Part shown: positions 55,237-63,338 of the stretch, one piece after another
How the letters are laid out: each line of letters starts with the position of its first letter
How positions within the stretch are numbered: the stretch's first letter is position 1
NCBI RefSeq assembly: GCF_018614035.1
Contig: NZ_JAGGPA010000060.1
Location: 1-63,338 of the forward strand
DNA length: 63,338 bases
Direction of reading: 5' to 3'
Source: Streptomyces sp. ISL-96
GTDB lineage: Bacteria > Actinomycetota > Actinomycetes > Streptomycetales > Streptomycetaceae
Notes under the pieces: generated by a model
What the model was told of the DNA's origin: nothing
Seen by the model: the letters and a program-made list of their open reading frames with translations, nothing else
Databases searched by the model: none
Program-made: the position numbers and the translations under genes

Positions 55237-55731
55237 GTGACGACACGTGGAGTTCTGTACGTTCACTCCGCACCGCGCGCGCTGTGCCCGCACGTCGAAT
55301 GGGCAGTAGCGGGCGTACTCGGCGTGCGGGTAAATCTCGACTGGATCAGACAGCCGGCCTCGCCCGGCACGTGGAGAGCCGAGTTCTCCTGGCAGGCCCA
55401 GCCGGGCACGGCCTCCAAACTCGCCTCCGCCCTGCGCGGCTGGCACCTGCTGCGCTTCGAAGTGACGGCCGAACCGTGCCCCACGGCCGAGGGCGAGCGC
55501 TACAGCTCCACCCCCGGCCTCGGCATCTTCCACGCCGTCACCGGAATGCACGGCGACATCCTCATCCCCGAGGACCGGCTGCGCGCCGCTCTCGCGCGCT
55601 CGGTGGGCGGCGAGACCGACCTGGAGGCCGAGGTCGCCAAGCTCCTCGGCAAGCCGTGGGACGACGAACTCGAACCGTTCAGATACGCGGGCGAGGGCGC
55701 CCCCGTCCGCTGGCTCCACCAGGTCGTCTGA
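55237..55731 (+). CDS. DUF3145 family protein
   Basis: Protein of 164 residues. It opens TTRGVLYVHSAPRALCPHVE, with DWIRQPASPGTWRAEFSW and RFEVTAEPCP, the core of the actinobacterial DUF3145 family. Soluble, function unknown. GTG at 55237 follows GGAG 5 nt upstream. It lies close to the fab locus in actinomycetes, so a lipid link has been guessed, but nothing in the sequence shows it. Confidence 0.9.
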   Translation: MTTRGVLYVHSAPRALCPHVEWAVAGVLGVRVNLDWIRQPASPGTWRAEFSWQAQPGTASKLASALRGWHLLRFEVTAEPCPTAEGERYSSTPGLGIFHAVTGMHGDILIPEDRLRAALARSVGGETDLEAEVAKLLGKPWDDELEPFRYAGEGAPVRWLHQVV

Positions 55732-55825
55732 CGCCTCCGGCCGCCCCTGCTTACCGCGCGGATCCGGCGCCGGATACATTCCGCCCCACAGTGCACAGCG
55801 AGTGCACCACCTGTGGGGGTTGCTT

Positions 55826-57313
55826 GTGAGTATGCGACCGGCGGTCGGAGTCGCCGCTGTTCTGTTGTCATCGGTCGTGCTCTGCTGGGCCGTTCTTTTC
55901 CACGGACTGGGATGGACGGCGCTGTACCGGGAGAGCGGCGGCTCCTGCACCCGGGCCGAGTGCCCGGAGGGCCTGGTCACCGTGCTTCTCCTGGCATTCG
56001 GGTTCTCCTTCGGCGGTATGGCCCTCCTGGCCTTCGCGCTCGGGAAGGCGACGTCGCCGGGCCGAGGGGCTGTTGTCGCCGCCGTGGTGGCCGGAGTACT
56101 GGCCGGCCTGCTGCCCGGCTGGTTCGGCTATCAGTGGATACGTGGCGAACAGGGGAAAAACGACTCGCCGGTGAAGGCCGCCGAACCGCTGGAGATGGCC
56201 TGGCAGGCGCCGCTGGACCGCCCCGCCACGGTCAAGGGCTTGCGCGGCTGGTCCGTCGGCGACAGCGTCGTCCGGGTCCGTACCGACGGCCTCTCCGCCT
56301 ACGCGGTGAAGGACGGCAAGGAGCGGTGGAACGTCACGGCGCCGGTCCGCGAGTCCGTGTGCGCCCGCAGCGCGCACCCGTCCAAGGGCATAGGCCTGGT
56401 CGCCTACGGACGCCACCTCAAGCCCTGCGCGACCCTCGCCGCCGTCCGGCTCGACGACGGCGCCACGCTGTGGAAGCAGACGCTCAAGGGCGAAGGGATC
56501 GGCAAGGGCATCGCCCTCGGCGGCGCGACCGCCGTCGCCCTGGAGGACGGAGCGGTACGCGGACGATCGGCCGAGTCCGGCGGCGAACAGTGGAAGCGGC
56601 CGCTGCCGGAGCGCTGCGAGGCACTGGCCGTGGGCGCGACAGCGGCCCGCACGCTGGTCGTCGAGGAGTGCCGCCCGGCGAAGACGGACGGCGTCGTCAC
56701 CGCACGGCTCCTAGCCCTCGACACCGCCACTGGTAAAGAGGAGTGGGCCACGAAGCTGCCGGTGGAGAGCGCGGGCACGGCGTCCGTGTACTCCGTCGAA
56801 CCGGCTGTGGTCGGCTTCCAGGAGACCGACGACCGGGGCACCCGCGCGGTGCTCACCTTCGACGAACGGGGCACCGTGCGCACGGCCCTGCCGTTCTCCG
56901 GCCGGCTGGGTGACCTCGACGTCAGACGGTCCGACGCCGACCTGATGACCGAAGGTCCCTTCGTGGCGGGCGACACGCTGGTCGCCGCCGTGCAGAAGCC
57001 GGGCGACACTCTGCCCCAGTACGTCGCCGGCTACTCGATCACGGACGGCAGGGAGCTGTGGCGTACGGGAGAACTCGGCGTCATCGGCGCACTCACCCTC
57101 CGGCCCGACGGCCGGGTGGCGGCGCTGACCGCCGGATGGCCCCGCTCGGACATCGTCGTACTCGACCCCGCGGCGAAGGGCGCTATGCGGAAGACGTCGC
57201 TGGGCAAGGAAGCGCCGGTCTCGATCGACGCCGAAATGCTCGCGGTCCGCGACGGCTATGTCGTCATCAACCGGTACACCGACGGCGAACCGCCCGTCTT
57301 CGCCCTGCGCTGA
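55826..57313 (+). CDS. Membrane-anchored PQQ-like beta-propeller protein
   Basis: Protein of 495 residues. Three N-terminal membrane helices (AVGVAAVLLSSVVLCWAVLF, VTVLLLAFGFSFGGMALLAFAL, VVAAVVAGVLAGLLPGWF) precede an exterior beta-propeller of PQQ-type repeats (GTAVYAVKDGKERWN-like ALKDG.ERW, LDDGATLWKQTL, LDTATGKEEWATKL, TDGRELWRTG). It lacks enzyme motifs, so it is likely a scaffold or a sensor. GTG at 55826 is preferred because GGGGG lies 6 nt upstream; GTG 55802 is an in-frame alternative. Confidence 0.83.
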   Translation: MSMRPAVGVAAVLLSSVVLCWAVLFHGLGWTALYRESGGSCTRAECPEGLVTVLLLAFGFSFGGMALLAFALGKATSPGRGAVVAAVVAGVLAGLLPGWFGYQWIRGEQGKNDSPVKAAEPLEMAWQAPLDRPATVKGLRGWSVGDSVVRVRTDGLSAYAVKDGKERWNVTAPVRESVCARSAHPSKGIGLVAYGRHLKPCATLAAVRLDDGATLWKQTLKGEGIGKGIALGGATAVALEDGAVRGRSAESGGEQWKRPLPERCEALAVGATAARTLVVEECRPAKTDGVVTARLLALDTATGKEEWATKLPVESAGTASVYSVEPAVVGFQETDDRGTRAVLTFDERGTVRTALPFSGRLGDLDVRRSDADLMTEGPFVAGDTLVAAVQKPGDTLPQYVAGYSITDGRELWRTGELGVIGALTLRPDGRVAALTAGWPRSDIVVLDPAAKGAMRKTSLGKEAPVSIDAEMLAVRDGYVVINRYTDGEPPVFALR

Positions 57314-57331
57314 CCTGGCGTGAGGAACGAC

Positions 57332-57375
57332 GAAGGCCCTGCCGGGAGAGCGTGGAGCTTCCCGGCAGGGCCTTC
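57332..57375. terminator. Hairpin terminator between the propeller gene and fabF
   Basis: GAAGGCCCTGCCGGGA and TCCCGGCAGGGCCTTC form a 16-bp perfect stem with a 12-nt loop, 18 nt after the propeller gene stop. It is placed to end transcription from that gene, and on the other strand that of the fab operon. Confidence 0.87.
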
Positions 57376-57408
57376 CGGCTGTGTGCGGTCGCGGATCTGG
57401 TCGCGGAT

Positions 57409-57462
57409 CAGACCGAACGGAAGGCGAGGACCACGTTGTGGCCGCCGAAGCCGAACGAGTTG
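57409..57462. repeat. Displaced duplicate of the fabF 3' end
   Basis: These 54 nt match 57567-57620 at 52 of 54 positions. On the minus strand they encode NSFGFGGHNVVLAFRSV plus a TGA, the C-terminus of a KAS II enzyme with Ser for Thr near the end. The copy lies 104 nt beyond the true fabF stop and has no start, so it is a partial duplication, not a gene. Confidence 0.9.
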
Positions 57463-57565
57463 ACCCCTCTTGCGTGCGGCCCTCGCACTGCCCGGCCCTG
57501 GGGGGCCGGTCAGGCTTCGGGCGGCTGTGCCGGACTCCGTCCGGCGGGCGGGGCCGGGGCCGGAC

Positions 57566-58828
57566 TCAGACCGTGCGGAAGGCGAGGACCACGTTGTGGC
57601 CGCCGAAGCCGAACGAGTTGTTGATCGCGGCGATCGTGCCCTCGGGCAGTGCCCTCGGCTCGCCCCGCACGATGTCCGCGTCGACATCGGCGTCCAGGTC
57701 GTCGATGTTGATGGTCGGCGGAGCCGTCCGGTGGTGCAGCGCCAGCACCGTCGCGACGGTCTCGATGCCGCCGGCGCCACCCAGCAGGTGGCCGGTCATC
57801 GACTTCGTGGCGGAGATCGCCACGTGGTCGAGGTCGTCACCGAGGACCTTGCGCAGCGCCTTGATCTCGGCGACGTCGCCCTGCGGGGTCGAGGTGGCGT
57901 GCGCGTTGAGGTGCACGATCTCGGCCGGCTTGAGGCCGGTGTCGTCGAGCAGGTTCTGCATGGCGACGGCGATGCCGCGGCCGCTCGGCTCGGGCTGCGC
58001 GATGTGGTGGGCGTCGGCGGACAGGCCCTGGCCGACGACCTCGCAGTACACCCGCGCACCGCGCGCGGCGGCGAATTCGGCCGACTCCAGGACGACGACG
58101 CCCGCGCCCTCACCGAGGACGAAGCCGTCGCGGCCCGTGTCGTACGGGCGCGAGGCCTTCTCGGGCTCTTCGTTGCTCTTGGACATCGCCATCATGTTGG
58201 CGAAGGCCGCGATCGGCAGCGGGTGGATGGCCGCCTCGGTACCGCCGGCGACGACCACGTCGGCGCGGCCGGTACGGATCATCTCGACGGCGTAACCGAT
58301 GGCTTCGGCGCCGGAGGCACACGCGGAGACCGGAGTGTGCACGCCTGCCTGGGCGTTGACCTCCAGGCCGACGTTGGCGGAGGGGCCGTTCGGCATGAGC
58401 ATGGGCACGGTGTGCGGGGAGACGCGGCGTACGCCCTTCTCCTTCAGCACGTCGTACTGGTCGAGCAGCGTCGTGACGCCACCGATGCCGGAGGCGATGA
58501 CCGTACCCAGGCGGTTCGGCTGGATCTTGTCGTCCTCGCCCGCCTTGTCGGTGTAACCCGCGTCGGCCCACGCCTCACGAGCGGCGATCAGCGCGAACTG
58601 CGCCGAGCGGTCCAGCTTGCGGGCCAGCGGGCGGGGCAGTACGTCGCCCGGGTCGACGGCCGCGAGGGCCGCGATGCGGACGGGAAGTTCGGCGAAGCGC
58701 TCGCCCTCCAGGGGCTTGACGCCGGAGCGTCCGGCCAGCAGGCCTTCCCAGGTCGATGCGGCGTCGCCACCCAGCGGTGTTGTTGCGCCGATACCGGTGA
58801 CGACCACGGTGCGATTGGTCGGGCTCAC
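57566..58828 (-). CDS. fabF: Beta-ketoacyl-ACP synthase II
   Basis: Condensing enzyme of 420 residues that extends fatty acyl-ACP with malonyl-ACP. TPVSACASGAEA places the active Cys at about 170. NAHATSTPQGD and KSMTGHLLGGAGG give the two active His, and NNSFGFGGHN ends the fold. GTG at 58828 starts the protein. It is the last gene of the fabD-fabH-acpP-fabF operon, 78 nt after acpP. Part of its 3' end is duplicated downstream. Confidence 0.96.
   Translation of the reverse strand: MSPTNRTVVVTGIGATTPLGGDAASTWEGLLAGRSGVKPLEGERFAELPVRIAALAAVDPGDVLPRPLARKLDRSAQFALIAAREAWADAGYTDKAGEDDKIQPNRLGTVIASGIGGVTTLLDQYDVLKEKGVRRVSPHTVPMLMPNGPSANVGLEVNAQAGVHTPVSACASGAEAIGYAVEMIRTGRADVVVAGGTEAAIHPLPIAAFANMMAMSKSNEEPEKASRPYDTGRDGFVLGEGAGVVVLESAEFAAARGARVYCEVVGQGLSADAHHIAQPEPSGRGIAVAMQNLLDDTGLKPAEIVHLNAHATSTPQGDVAEIKALRKVLGDDLDHVAISATKSMTGHLLGGAGGIETVATVLALHHRTAPPTINIDDLDADVDADIVRGEPRALPEGTIAAINNSFGFGGHNVVLAFRTV
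57567..57620. repeat. Second copy of the 54-bp direct repeat, inside fabF
   Basis: This copy is the functional 3' end of fabF and ends with FRTV and TGA. It is in the same orientation as the displaced copy, 104 nt away edge to edge. Confidence 0.9.
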
Positions 58829-58906
58829 AGGAATTCTTTCTCCACGTGTAGAGGGTGCTGAATTATCACGGCGCCACCGCCGGGCGGCGACACAGGACCG
58901 GCCGGA

Positions 58907-59155
58907 TCAGGCCTGGTGCTTGAGGATGTAGTCGGCAGCGTCGCCGACCGTCTTGAGGTTCTTGACGTCCTCGTCGGGGATCTTGACGTCGAAGCGCTCT
59001 TCGGCGGCGACGACGACCTCGACCATGGACAGCGAGTCGACGTCCAGGTCGTCGGTGAAGGACTTGTCCAGCTGGACGTCCTCGGTGGGGATGCCGGCGA
59101 TCTCGTTGACGATGTCGGCGAGACCGGTGACGATCTCTTCCTGAGTGGCGGCCAT
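58907..59155 (-). CDS. acpP: Acyl carrier protein
   Basis: Carrier protein of 82 residues. The phosphopantetheine site is DLDVDSLSMVE (Ser41), with four helices (VTGLADIVNEIAGI, SMVEVVVAAEERF, EDVKNLKTVGDAADYIL). It carries the growing acyl chain for FabH and FabF. ATG at 59155 opens MAATQEEIVTG. Lies 70 nt after fabH. Confidence 0.97.
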   Translation of the reverse strand: MAATQEEIVTGLADIVNEIAGIPTEDVQLDKSFTDDLDVDSLSMVEVVVAAEERFDVKIPDEDVKNLKTVGDAADYILKHQA

Positions 59156-59225
59156 TGTGGCGCTCCTTCGGTGTTGAGCAGAGGGAATTGGGTAAAGCGG
59201 CAGGCCCGGAACTGTCCGGACGTGC

Positions 59226-60230
59226 CTAGGGGAGGGTAACGACCGTCGCGGCGTAGACGAGACCCGCCCCGAAGCCGATGACCAGCGCTGTGTCGCCGCT
59301 CTTCGCCTGCCCGGTCGCCAGGAGCCGCTCCATCGCGAGCGGAATCGAGGCGGCCGAGGTGTTACCGGTGGTTTCGATGTCACGGGCGACCGTGACATGT
59401 TCCGGCAGCTTGAGAGTCTTCACCATCGAGTCGATGATCCGCATGTTCGCCTGATGCGGAATGAAGACATCCAGATCGTCCGCGCTGATCCCGGCCGCGT
59501 CCAGCGCCTGCTGGGCGACCTTCGCCATCTCGAAGACGGCCCAGCGGAAGACCGCCTGGCCCTCCTGCGTGATGGCCGGGAACTTCGCGACCTCACCGGC
59601 GTTGCGGTAGTCGGACCACGGAACGGTCTGCTTGATGGTCTCGGACTTGTCGCCCTCGGAACCCCACACGGTCGGGCCGATGGCCGGTTCCTGCGAGGGG
59701 CCGACGACGACCGCGCCCGCACCGTCGCCGAACAGGAAGGCCGTCGCGCGGTCCTCCAGGTCGGTCAGGTCCGAGAGCCGCTCGACGCCGATGACGAGGA
59801 CGTACGTCGAACTGCCTTCGACGATCATGCCCTTGGCGAGGGTCAGGGCGTAACCGAAACCGGCGCAGCCGGCCGAAATGTCGAAGGCGGCGGGCTTGTT
59901 GGCGCCGATCTTGTCCGCGATCTCGGTCGCGACGGCGGGGGTCTGCTTGAAGTGCGAGACGGTGGAGACGATGACGCCGTCGACCTGGTCGGCGGTGATC
60001 CCCGCGTCGGCCAGCGCCTTACCGGCGGCCTCGACCGACATCGCGGCCACGGTCTCCTCGTCGGACGCCCAGTGGCGGGTCACGATGCCGGAGCGGGAGC
60101 GGATCCACTCGTCGGACGAGTCGATCGTCTCGAGGATCACCTCGTTGGGCACGACACGGGTGGGACGGTAGCCGCCGACACCCATGATGCGTGCGTACGG
60201 GGCGCCCTTGCTGGGCTTGATCTTCGACAT
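59226..60230 (-). CDS. fabH: Beta-ketoacyl-ACP synthase III
   Basis: Starter condensing enzyme of 334 residues that joins acyl-CoA with malonyl-ACP. The Cys of DISAGCAGFGY is at 122, and the His and Asn are in FIPHQANMRII and TGNTSAASIP. Streptomyces FabH accepts branched starters. Starts 14 nt after the fabD stop. Confidence 0.96.
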   Translation of the reverse strand: MSKIKPSKGAPYARIMGVGGYRPTRVVPNEVILETIDSSDEWIRSRSGIVTRHWASDEETVAAMSVEAAGKALADAGITADQVDGVIVSTVSHFKQTPAVATEIADKIGANKPAAFDISAGCAGFGYALTLAKGMIVEGSSTYVLVIGVERLSDLTDLEDRATAFLFGDGAGAVVVGPSQEPAIGPTVWGSEGDKSETIKQTVPWSDYRNAGEVAKFPAITQEGQAVFRWAVFEMAKVAQQALDAAGISADDLDVFIPHQANMRIIDSMVKTLKLPEHVTVARDIETTGNTSAASIPLAMERLLATGQAKSGDTALVIGFGAGLVYAATVVTLP

Positions 60231-60244
60231 GCTCTCTCGGGCTC

Positions 60245-61165
60245 CTATCGCGCCGCGTGCTCAGCGATGAGCGCGCGGGCCGCGTCGAGGTCGTCGGGGG
60301 TCTTGAGCGCGAGAGTCCGCACGCCGGGCAGGGCGCGCTTGGCGATGCCGGTCAGCGTGCCGCCGGGGCAGACCTCGATGAGAGCGGTGACGCCCAGCTC
60401 CTTGAAGGTCTCCATGCACAGGTCCCAGCGGACCGGGTTGGAGACCTGGCTGACCAGGCGCGAGACGACCTCGGGGCCGGTGGAGACGGTCCGGCCGTCG
60501 GCGTTCGAGACGTACGTGATGGCCGGATCGGAGACGACCAGATCCTGCGCCGCCTTGCCCAGCTCGGTGACCGCCGGAGACATGTGGTGCGTGTGGAACG
60601 CGCCGGCGACCTTGAGGGGCATCACGCGGCGTACGCCCTCGGGCTTGTCCGCTTCGAGCGCGGCGAGCTGCTCCGCCGTGCCCGCGGCCACGATCTGGCC
60701 CGCGCTGTTGACGTTCGCCGGGGTCAGGCCCAGCTTCTCCAGATGCGGGACGATGACGTCGATGTCACCGCCGAGCAGCGCCGACATACCGGTCTCGGTG
60801 ACGGCGGCGGCCTTGGCCATGCCGAGGCCACGGGTCCGTACGAAACCGAGCGCGGCCTCTTCGGTGAGCACACCGGCGTACGCGGCGGCCGTGATCTCAC
60901 CGACGCTGTGACCGGCGACCACGGAGACGTCCGTACGGGCGTCAAGGGCGGCGGCGGACAGCAGACCGGCCGCCACCAGCAGGGGCTGGGCGACCGCCGT
61001 GTCGCGGATCGTGTCCGCGTCGGCCTGTGTGCCGTAGTGGACAAGGTCGAGCCCGATGGCGTCGGACCAGGCGGCGAGCCGGTCGGCGGCGCCGGGGAGG
61101 TCGAGCCAGGGAGTCAGGAAGCCGGGCGTCTGGGCGCCTTGGCCGGGAGCGACGAGTACGAGCAC
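60245..61165 (-). CDS. fabD: Malonyl-CoA:ACP transacylase
   Basis: Transferase of 306 residues that loads malonyl groups onto ACP. The nucleophile is in GHSVGEITAA (Ser87). KVAGAFHTHHMSPA supplies the active His, and PGQGAQTPGFL near the start is the oxyanion motif. GTG at 61165 (LVLVAPGQGAQTPG opening) has GAGAGAG about 8 nt upstream; GTG 61171 is possible. First gene of the fab operon, 89 nt after fasR. Confidence 0.96.
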   Translation of the reverse strand: MLVLVAPGQGAQTPGFLTPWLDLPGAADRLAAWSDAIGLDLVHYGTQADADTIRDTAVAQPLLVAAGLLSAAALDARTDVSVVAGHSVGEITAAAYAGVLTEEAALGFVRTRGLGMAKAAAVTETGMSALLGGDIDVIVPHLEKLGLTPANVNSAGQIVAAGTAEQLAALEADKPEGVRRVMPLKVAGAFHTHHMSPAVTELGKAAQDLVVSDPAITYVSNADGRTVSTGPEVVSRLVSQVSNPVRWDLCMETFKELGVTALIEVCPGGTLTGIAKRALPGVRTLALKTPDDLDAARALIAEHAAR

Positions 61166-61232
61166 CCTCACACTCTCTCTTGTGGACGGCCCCGCGACCC
61201 CGTGGGGACAGGGACCAAGAACCGTCGGGGGA

Positions 61233-61251
61233 TTTGTTGGTGTTCGACAAA
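61233..61251. promoter_or_regulatory. Candidate FasR-binding inverted repeat upstream of fabD
   Basis: TTTGTTGGTGTTCGACAAA has 5-bp inverted arms TTTGT and ACAAA, AT-rich for the genome, located between the fasR stop (61255) and the fabD start. A regulator of the operon encoded next door makes this a likely operator. The site is inferred only from position and symmetry. Confidence 0.45.
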
Positions 61252-61254
61252 AGT

Positions 61255-62460
61255 CTAGGACTGCGGCTCCGCGTCGGCCAGACGCCCCAGGATCAGCGCG
61301 ATCCGCAGAGTGAAGGCGGATCGAACATCGGAGGGTGACCAGCCGGTGACGTCTGTCACACGTCGGAGCCGGTATCGCACGGTGTTGGGGTGCACGAAGA
61401 GCATCCGCGCCGCGCCTTCGAGGCTGCTCGCCTGCTCCAGATACACACTCAGTGTCTCCAGCAGCGCCGAGCCCGCTTCTTCCAGCGGTCTGTAGATCTC
61501 CTCCACCAGCTGGTCCCGCGCGGCAGGATCCGAAGCGATCGCCCGCTCCGGCAGGAGATCGTCCGCAAGAACCGGACGCGGGGCGTCCTGCCAGGCCTGA
61601 CACGCCTTGAGCCCGGCGGCGGCGGCCTGCGCGGACCGGGTGGCGGCGAGGAGATCGGGGACGATGGGTCCGGCGACGACGGGCCCGGCGGCGTACGGCC
61701 CGATCAGCGCCTTCGCCACCTGCAACGGGTTGTCGCTGCCGCCCGCGATGACGACCAGCCGGTTGCCGAGCACCCCGGTCAGTACCTGGAGCTTGGCGTG
61801 CCGGGCGGCGCGCCGGATCGCCTCGACGGTCAGCTCGGAGTCCCCGTCGGGTGCGGTGCCGAGGACGACACACACATGCTCGGGGGAGTTCCAGCCGAGC
61901 GCGGCGGCGCGCGACACGGCCCCTTCGTCCGCCTCACCCGAGAGCACCGCGTTGACGACGAGCGATTCGAGCCGGGCGTCCCAGGCGCCGCGGGCCTCGG
62001 CGGCCTGGGCGTACACCTGCGCGGTCGCGAAGGCGATCTCGCGGGCGTACACGAGCAGGGCCTCGCGCAGGATCGACTCGTCGCCGGGCGCCGCGACCTC
62101 CTCGATCGCGGTCTCCATGACCTCGATCGTCGTACGCACCATCTCGACGGTCTGGCGCAGCGTGATCGCCCGGGTCAGCTCGCGGGGCGCGGTGCCGAAG
62201 ACGTCGGTGGAGATGGCCTGCGGGGTCTCGGGATGCCGGAACCATTCGGTGAACGCGGCGATGCCGGCCTGGGCGACCAGGCCGATCCACGACCGGTTCT
62301 CCGGTGGCATGGCCCGGTACCACGGCAGCGTCTCGTCCATGCGGGCGATCGCGTTCGCGGCGAGGCGGCCGGAGGACTTCTCCAGCCGGCGCAGGGTCGC
62401 GGAGTGCGGGTGGGCTGCTTTCGCGGCGGGCGGCTGCTGCTCAGGATCGGGTTGGGGCAC
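61255..62460 (-). CDS. fasR: Fatty acid synthesis regulator FasR (PucR-type HTH)
   Basis: Regulator of 401 residues. The N-terminal two thirds lack known catalytic motifs. The C-terminal PucR-type helix-turn-helix is SSLEGAARMLFVHPNTVRYR, LRRVTDVTGW, followed by VRSAFTLRIALILG. Position directly upstream of fabD on the same strand matches FasR of Streptomyces coelicolor, an activator of fabDHF and acpP. Its own divergent neighbour is pirin, 58 nt away. Confidence 0.93.
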   Translation of the reverse strand: MPQPDPEQQPPAAKAAHPHSATLRRLEKSSGRLAANAIARMDETLPWYRAMPPENRSWIGLVAQAGIAAFTEWFRHPETPQAISTDVFGTAPRELTRAITLRQTVEMVRTTIEVMETAIEEVAAPGDESILREALLVYAREIAFATAQVYAQAAEARGAWDARLESLVVNAVLSGEADEGAVSRAAALGWNSPEHVCVVLGTAPDGDSELTVEAIRRAARHAKLQVLTGVLGNRLVVIAGGSDNPLQVAKALIGPYAAGPVVAGPIVPDLLAATRSAQAAAAGLKACQAWQDAPRPVLADDLLPERAIASDPAARDQLVEEIYRPLEEAGSALLETLSVYLEQASSLEGAARMLFVHPNTVRYRLRRVTDVTGWSPSDVRSAFTLRIALILGRLADAEPQS

Positions 62461-62518
62461 GGGACAAGACTGCCTTATCGGAACCCCGGGTCGTTGGGCC
62501 GGGGCTACGGTGGGCGTT

Positions 62519-63178
62519 GTGATTTCTGTACGGCGTTCAGCGGAACGCTTCCGTGGAGGCGACGCCTCAGCCGGTATCGAGTCCCTTCACGCCTTCTCCT
62601 TCGGCCACTTCTACGACCCGGACCACCTCCGCTTCGGCGCGGTCCTGGCCTGCAACGAGGAGCGTCTCGAACCCGGCGCCGGATTCGACGAGCACCCGCA
62701 CAGTCACACCGAGATCGTGACCTGGGTCGTGGAGGGCGAGCTCACCCACCGCGACTCCGCCGGCCACGCCACGGTCGTACGCCCCGGGGACGTGCAGCGG
62801 CTCAGCGCGGGCGGCGGGGTCCGGCACGTGGAACGCAACGACGGCGACGTACCGCTGGTCTTCGTGCAGATGTGGCTGGCGCCGCGGGACCCCGGAGGCG
62901 AACCGTCGTACGAGGTCGTGCGCGGCATCGCGGACGCCACACCGTACGCCCTGCCGGCGGCGGGAGCACTGCTGCACGTGCGGCGGCCGGGCACGGGCGA
63001 GCGCACGGCGGTCCCGGACGCGCCGCTGGTCTACGCCCATGTCGTACGCGGCCGCTTCAACCTCGGGGAGCACGCCCTGGGGCCGGGCGACGCGGCCCGC
63101 ATCACCGGGGCGCACGGCCTGGAACTGGTGGCGGCCGCCGCCCCCGCCGAGCTGCTGCTGTGGGAGATGAGCGGCTGA
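62519..63178 (+). CDS. Pirin-family protein
   Basis: Double-cupin protein of 219 residues. SFGHFYDPDHLRFGAVLACN and FDEHPHSHTEIVTWVVEGEL carry the metal-binding His/Glu set of pirin, with RPGDVQRLSAGGGVRHVERN ending the first cupin. The second cupin is reduced (VRGRFNLGEHALGPGDAARI). Function may be quercetinase-like or regulatory. GTG at 62519 starts MISVRRSAERFRGG-like. Divergent from fasR. Confidence 0.92.
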   Translation: MISVRRSAERFRGGDASAGIESLHAFSFGHFYDPDHLRFGAVLACNEERLEPGAGFDEHPHSHTEIVTWVVEGELTHRDSAGHATVVRPGDVQRLSAGGGVRHVERNDGDVPLVFVQMWLAPRDPGGEPSYEVVRGIADATPYALPAAGALLHVRRPGTGERTAVPDAPLVYAHVVRGRFNLGEHALGPGDAARITGAHGLELVAAAAPAELLLWEMSG

Positions 63179-63338
63179 CGGAGAGGCCGGTGGGGACGTC
63201 AGCCGTCGTTCCGCGCTTCTTGACATGAGCGGGGTATTCAACAGCTGGATGTTTTCTGCGTATTACTGCACTCGCGTGTGTAGGCGCGTGTGGTCTGTTC
63301 GGTTTGGTGACTGGGGCGGTTGGGTGTTCGGGGTGGGA
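63179..63338. other. Right-end intergenic sequence
   Basis: 160 nt after the pirin stop. No gene or hairpin recognised. The final stretch is rich in GT and may be a start of the next upstream region beyond the window. Confidence 0.35.

Noticed and set aside
57314..57565. Possible second fabF gene or small gene downstream of fabF
   Set aside because: Only the last 17 codons of fabF are repeated; no start or further coding frame is present, so it is a repeat and not a gene.

Overview
The window is high-GC actinobacterial DNA, almost certainly a Streptomyces chromosome. The evidence is strong GC bias at third codon positions, GTG starts, ATGA/GTGA-overlapping operons, and family signatures typical of streptomycetes: a FasR-type regulator beside fabD-fabH-acpP-fabF, MatB, the MreB-like Mbl, a SCO2400-family protein and DUF3145. 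From about 34 kb to the right end it looks like conserved core chromosome. The left half is more accessory. I see no rRNA or tRNA genes, CRISPR array or intact insertion sequence.

Layout. 0.2-7.1 kb: a large cytosolic poly-HAMP hybrid histidine kinase, with an overlapping downstream gene for a GAF/PAS/SpoIIE phosphatase that carries an ANTAR-like segment. 7.1-12.6 kb: a DUF6328 membrane protein, a membrane-anchored Mrr-type nuclease, an ECF41-type sigma factor with its flavoprotein partner, and an unidentified 337-residue protein. 12.7-25.6 kb (minus strand): a compact type VII secretion (Esx/Ecc) locus. In transcription order it holds two small ESAT-6-like proteins, a DUF6507 protein, a polymorphic toxin with a C-terminal YwqJ-type deaminase domain, a YwqK/MORN immunity protein, an Imm49 immunity protein, a small membrane protein, EccD, a MinD-like ATPase, EccC and a DUF6177 protein. 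This is the most interesting part: secretion machinery, cargo and two immunity genes in one cluster, with no EccB, EccE or mycosin in the window.

25.9-29.2 kb: a PhnB-like protein, an unidentified small gene coupled to a DUF2637 membrane protein, an exported phytase-like esterase and a tiny lipoprotein. 29.2-33.3 kb: a translationally coupled oxidative sugar-acid operon (L-fuconate dehydratase, SDR, aldo/keto reductase, lactonase), best read as oxidative L-fucose catabolism. It converges on, and overlaps by 36 bp, a lipoprotein metallo-beta-lactamase-fold gene. 34.4-38.6 kb: matB, a GAF kinase-like protein whose ATPase domain looks degenerate, and mbl. 38.7-47.7 kb: a zinc-ribbon membrane protein, a MarR/oxidoreductase pair, Ohr, an M14 peptidase, an acetyltransferase, EI24 and LysE-type proteins, and a C-N hydrolase gene interrupted by an amber codon. 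47.7-55.7 kb: a VapBC-like toxin-antitoxin pair, a secreted pyroglutamyl-peptidase-like protein, TetR plus GH3, aldose epimerase, SGNH lipoprotein and DUF3145.

55.8-63.2 kb: a beta-propeller membrane protein, then the type II fatty acid synthase operon fabD-fabH-acpP-fabF under FasR, and a divergent pirin. The 3' end of fabF occurs twice as a 54-bp near-perfect direct repeat, a sign of local duplication. Function calls rest on sequence motifs and family memory. No database search was run.
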